Assembly: GCF_003224335.1 (NCBI RefSeq)
Contig: NZ_QKLF01000007.1
Location: forward strand, 18,524-82,523
Source of the DNA: Curtobacterium sp. MCJR17_055
GTDB lineage: Bacteria > Actinomycetota > Actinomycetes > Actinomycetales > Microbacteriaceae
DNA length: 64,000 nt
Direction of reading: 5' to 3'
The notes under the pieces were generated by a model, which did not search any database, was not told the origin of the DNA, and saw only the letters and a list, made by a program, of their open reading frames with translations. Below, one piece after another: positions 62,614-64,000 of the stretch (the stretch's first letter is position 1; each line of letters opens with the position of its first letter). Position numbers and translations under genes: made by a program.

Positions 62614-63900
62614 GTGCCCGACTCCATGACCATCACCGCCGCCACCGTCGACCCCGGCCTGCTCGACCTTCCCTGGGACCTGCCGCTCGAGGCCTGGCCC
62701 GACGAGACGATCGTCGCGCTGCCGAAGGGCATCTCGCGGCACCTGGTGCGGTTCGTGCACCTCAGCGGCTACGTCGTCGCGGTCAAGGAGACGAGCGCCG
62801 AACTCGCGCGCTCCGAGTACGACATGCTCCGGACCCTGCAGCGCATGGACGTGCCGTGCGTGGACCCCGTCGCGGTCATCACGAACCGCGTCGGCCGCGA
62901 GGGCGAGGAGCTCCAACCCGTCCTCGTCACCCGCCACCTGCGCTTCTCGCTGCCATACCGGGCGCTGTACTCGCAGACGCTGCGCCCGGACACGGCCACC
63001 CGCCTGGTGGACGCCCTGGCGCTCCTGCTCGTCCGGCTGCACGTCATCGGCTTCTACTGGGGCGACGTCTCGCTCTCGAACACGCTGTTCCGCCGCGACG
63101 CCGGCTCGTTCGCCGCGTACCTGGTGGACGCCGAGACCGGGAAGCTCTACCCGGGCGGGCTGTCGAACGGGCAGCGGGAGAACGACCTCGAGGTCGCCCG
63201 CGTCAACATCGCCGGCGAGCTCCTCGACCTGGAGGCCGGCGGACGTCTCGACGAGAACGCCGACCCCCTGGACGTGTCGAACCGCATCGTGGCGCAGTAC
63301 CGGACCCTCTGGACGGAGCTCACCGGCACGGAGCAGTTCGACGCGGCGGAGCGCTGGCGCATCAACGACCGCGTGGAGCGGCTCAACGCGCTCGGCTTCG
63401 ACATCGAGGAGCTGTCGATCCGCACCGCGGAGTCCGGCGCACAGGTCCGCATCCAGCCGAAGGTCGTCGACGCCGGACACCACCAGCGCCGTCTGCTGCG
63501 TCTGACCGGCCTCGACGCCGAGGAGAACCAGGCCCGACGACTGCTCAACGACCTGGACGCGTACCGTGCCCGCAACGGCCGCGAGGAGCTCGACGAGGAG
63601 ATGGTCGCGCACGAGTGGGTCTCGCGGGTGTTCGAGCCCGTCGTGCGGGCGATCCCGCGGGACCTGCGCGGCCGGCTCGAACCCGCCGAGGTGTTCCACG
63701 AGTTGCTCGAGCACCGCTGGTTCATGTCGCAGCAGGAGGAGCGATCGGTGTCGCTCCCCGAGGCCACGACCGCCTACATCAACGACGTGCTGCGGCACCG
63801 GCGGGACGAGCGCACGCTCATCAACCCGCCGACGTCGTCGATCGCGCTGCCGCTCGACGGCGAGGACGAGGACGACGAGGACTGGCGCGCGTCCGTCTGA
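62614..63900 (+). CDS. DUF4032 protein with LPS-kinase-like domain
   Basis: A 428-residue protein. The N-terminal part (about 40-210) has a protein-kinase-like fold of the RIO/InaA type: VVAVKETSAELARSEYDML with the Lys, HVIGFYWGDVSLSNTLFRRD matching the catalytic loop (D and N), and AYLVDAETGKLYP for the metal-binding Asp. The C-terminal half is the DUF4032 domain with QPKVVDAGHHQRRLLRLTGLDAEENQARRLLNDLDAYR. Phosphate acceptor unknown. The GTG has a GAGGA site; an in-frame ATG lies four codons later. Confidence 0.85.
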   Translation: MPDSMTITAATVDPGLLDLPWDLPLEAWPDETIVALPKGISRHLVRFVHLSGYVVAVKETSAELARSEYDMLRTLQRMDVPCVDPVAVITNRVGREGEELQPVLVTRHLRFSLPYRALYSQTLRPDTATRLVDALALLLVRLHVIGFYWGDVSLSNTLFRRDAGSFAAYLVDAETGKLYPGGLSNGQRENDLEVARVNIAGELLDLEAGGRLDENADPLDVSNRIVAQYRTLWTELTGTEQFDAAERWRINDRVERLNALGFDIEELSIRTAESGAQVRIQPKVVDAGHHQRRLLRLTGLDAEENQARRLLNDLDAYRARNGREELDEEMVAHEWVSRVFEPVVRAIPRDLRGRLEPAEVFHELLEHRWFMSQQEERSVSLPEATTAYINDVLRHRRDERTLINPPTSSIALPLDGEDEDDEDWRASV

Positions 63901-63924
63901 GCCGTCCCCCCTCCCCCCCCAGGT

Positions 63925-64000
63925 TCCGGAATTCACGCATCTCGCGCGTCGAGATCCCGCGATCGCGGGATCTCGGCGCGCGAGATGCGTGAATTCCGGA
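63925..64000. repeat. 76-bp palindrome at the window end
   Basis: A 38-bp stem with only one T-G pair, centred on GATC (63961-63964), begins TCCGGAATTCACGCATCTCG. It follows a C-rich run 24 bases past the DUF4032 stop. It may be the terminator of that gene or a mobile palindromic repeat; the sequence beyond is not visible. Confidence 0.75.

Overview
The window is chromosomal DNA of a high-GC actinobacterium. Its GC- or CG-ending codons, leaderless starts preceded by TANNNT boxes, and local gene orders (galU with a SepX/GlpR-type divisome protein; Csp, DUF3027, XPB helicase; DUF3263, LytR_C, CspA, GroEL with CIRCE) fit the family Microbacteriaceae. Curtobacterium is my best guess from overall similarity; it is an inference, not a proven identification. 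There is no prophage, transposase, integrase or CRISPR array. About 60 protein genes and three tRNA genes are supported.

Layout. 1-2.6 kb: the 5' part of a maltokinase gene diverges from a family 2 glycoside hydrolase whose -35 box overlaps a LacI-type palindrome. 2.6-8.3 kb: alpha/beta hydrolase, PIG-V-like mannosyltransferase, CPBP protease, lipoprotein amidase, VOC protein and a secreted glycoside hydrolase-like protein. 8.5-13.9 kb: tRNA-Ala, SepX/GlpR-like protein, RimJ-like acetyltransferase, galU, 5-formyltetrahydrofolate cyclo-ligase, FmdB-type zinc ribbon, mscL and a CDP-alcohol phosphatidyltransferase. 14.0-18.1 kb: a giant SF1 helicase-like protein with degenerate Walker motifs and a nuclease-like C-terminus, coupled to a small gene. 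18.2-25.2 kb: CitE-like lyase, aldo/keto reductase, quinone oxidoreductase and a polar amino-acid ABC transporter. 25.2-28.9 kb: three overlapping genes for a DUF985 cupin, an amidohydrolase and a highly diverged S-adenosylhomocysteine hydrolase-like protein. 29-33.2 kb: PrsW protease, glutaredoxin, nadE and an EamA transporter.

33.2-34.2 kb holds the most striking structure: fifteen tandem 64-bp units, each a copy of the 3' half of the adjacent tRNA-Arg(CCT) plus spacer. Next come an HNH endonuclease preceded by an apparent leader peptide and attenuator hairpin, then an NlpC/P60 hydrolase with a long leader. 36.7-41.5 kb: a lipoprotein pair, a DtxR-type regulator with its full set of metal ligands, serC, DUF3027 and an extended cold-shock protein. 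41.5-47.6 kb: XPB-type helicase with its partner, then a two-component system. 47.6-51 kb: a DUF559-like gene bracketed by two related inverted repeats, GroEL with two CIRCE operators, and CspA. 51.2-64 kb: LytR_C/DUF3263 pair, DUF2332, GNAT, msrB, tRNA-Thr, a GT39-type glycosyltransferase, aldo/keto reductase, nnrE, zinc metallopeptidase, DsbA-like protein, a UgpC/MsmX-type sugar ABC ATPase and a DUF4032 kinase-like protein. The window ends in a 76-bp palindrome.

Gene ends are commonly marked by very long, near-perfect hairpins, several sharing the core GGGAGGCCCG. Most genes are housekeeping or core actinobacterial genes. The points of real novelty are the tRNA-derived array, the diverged SAH-hydrolase operon, the leader peptide before the HNH gene and the ATPase-dead-looking helicase.
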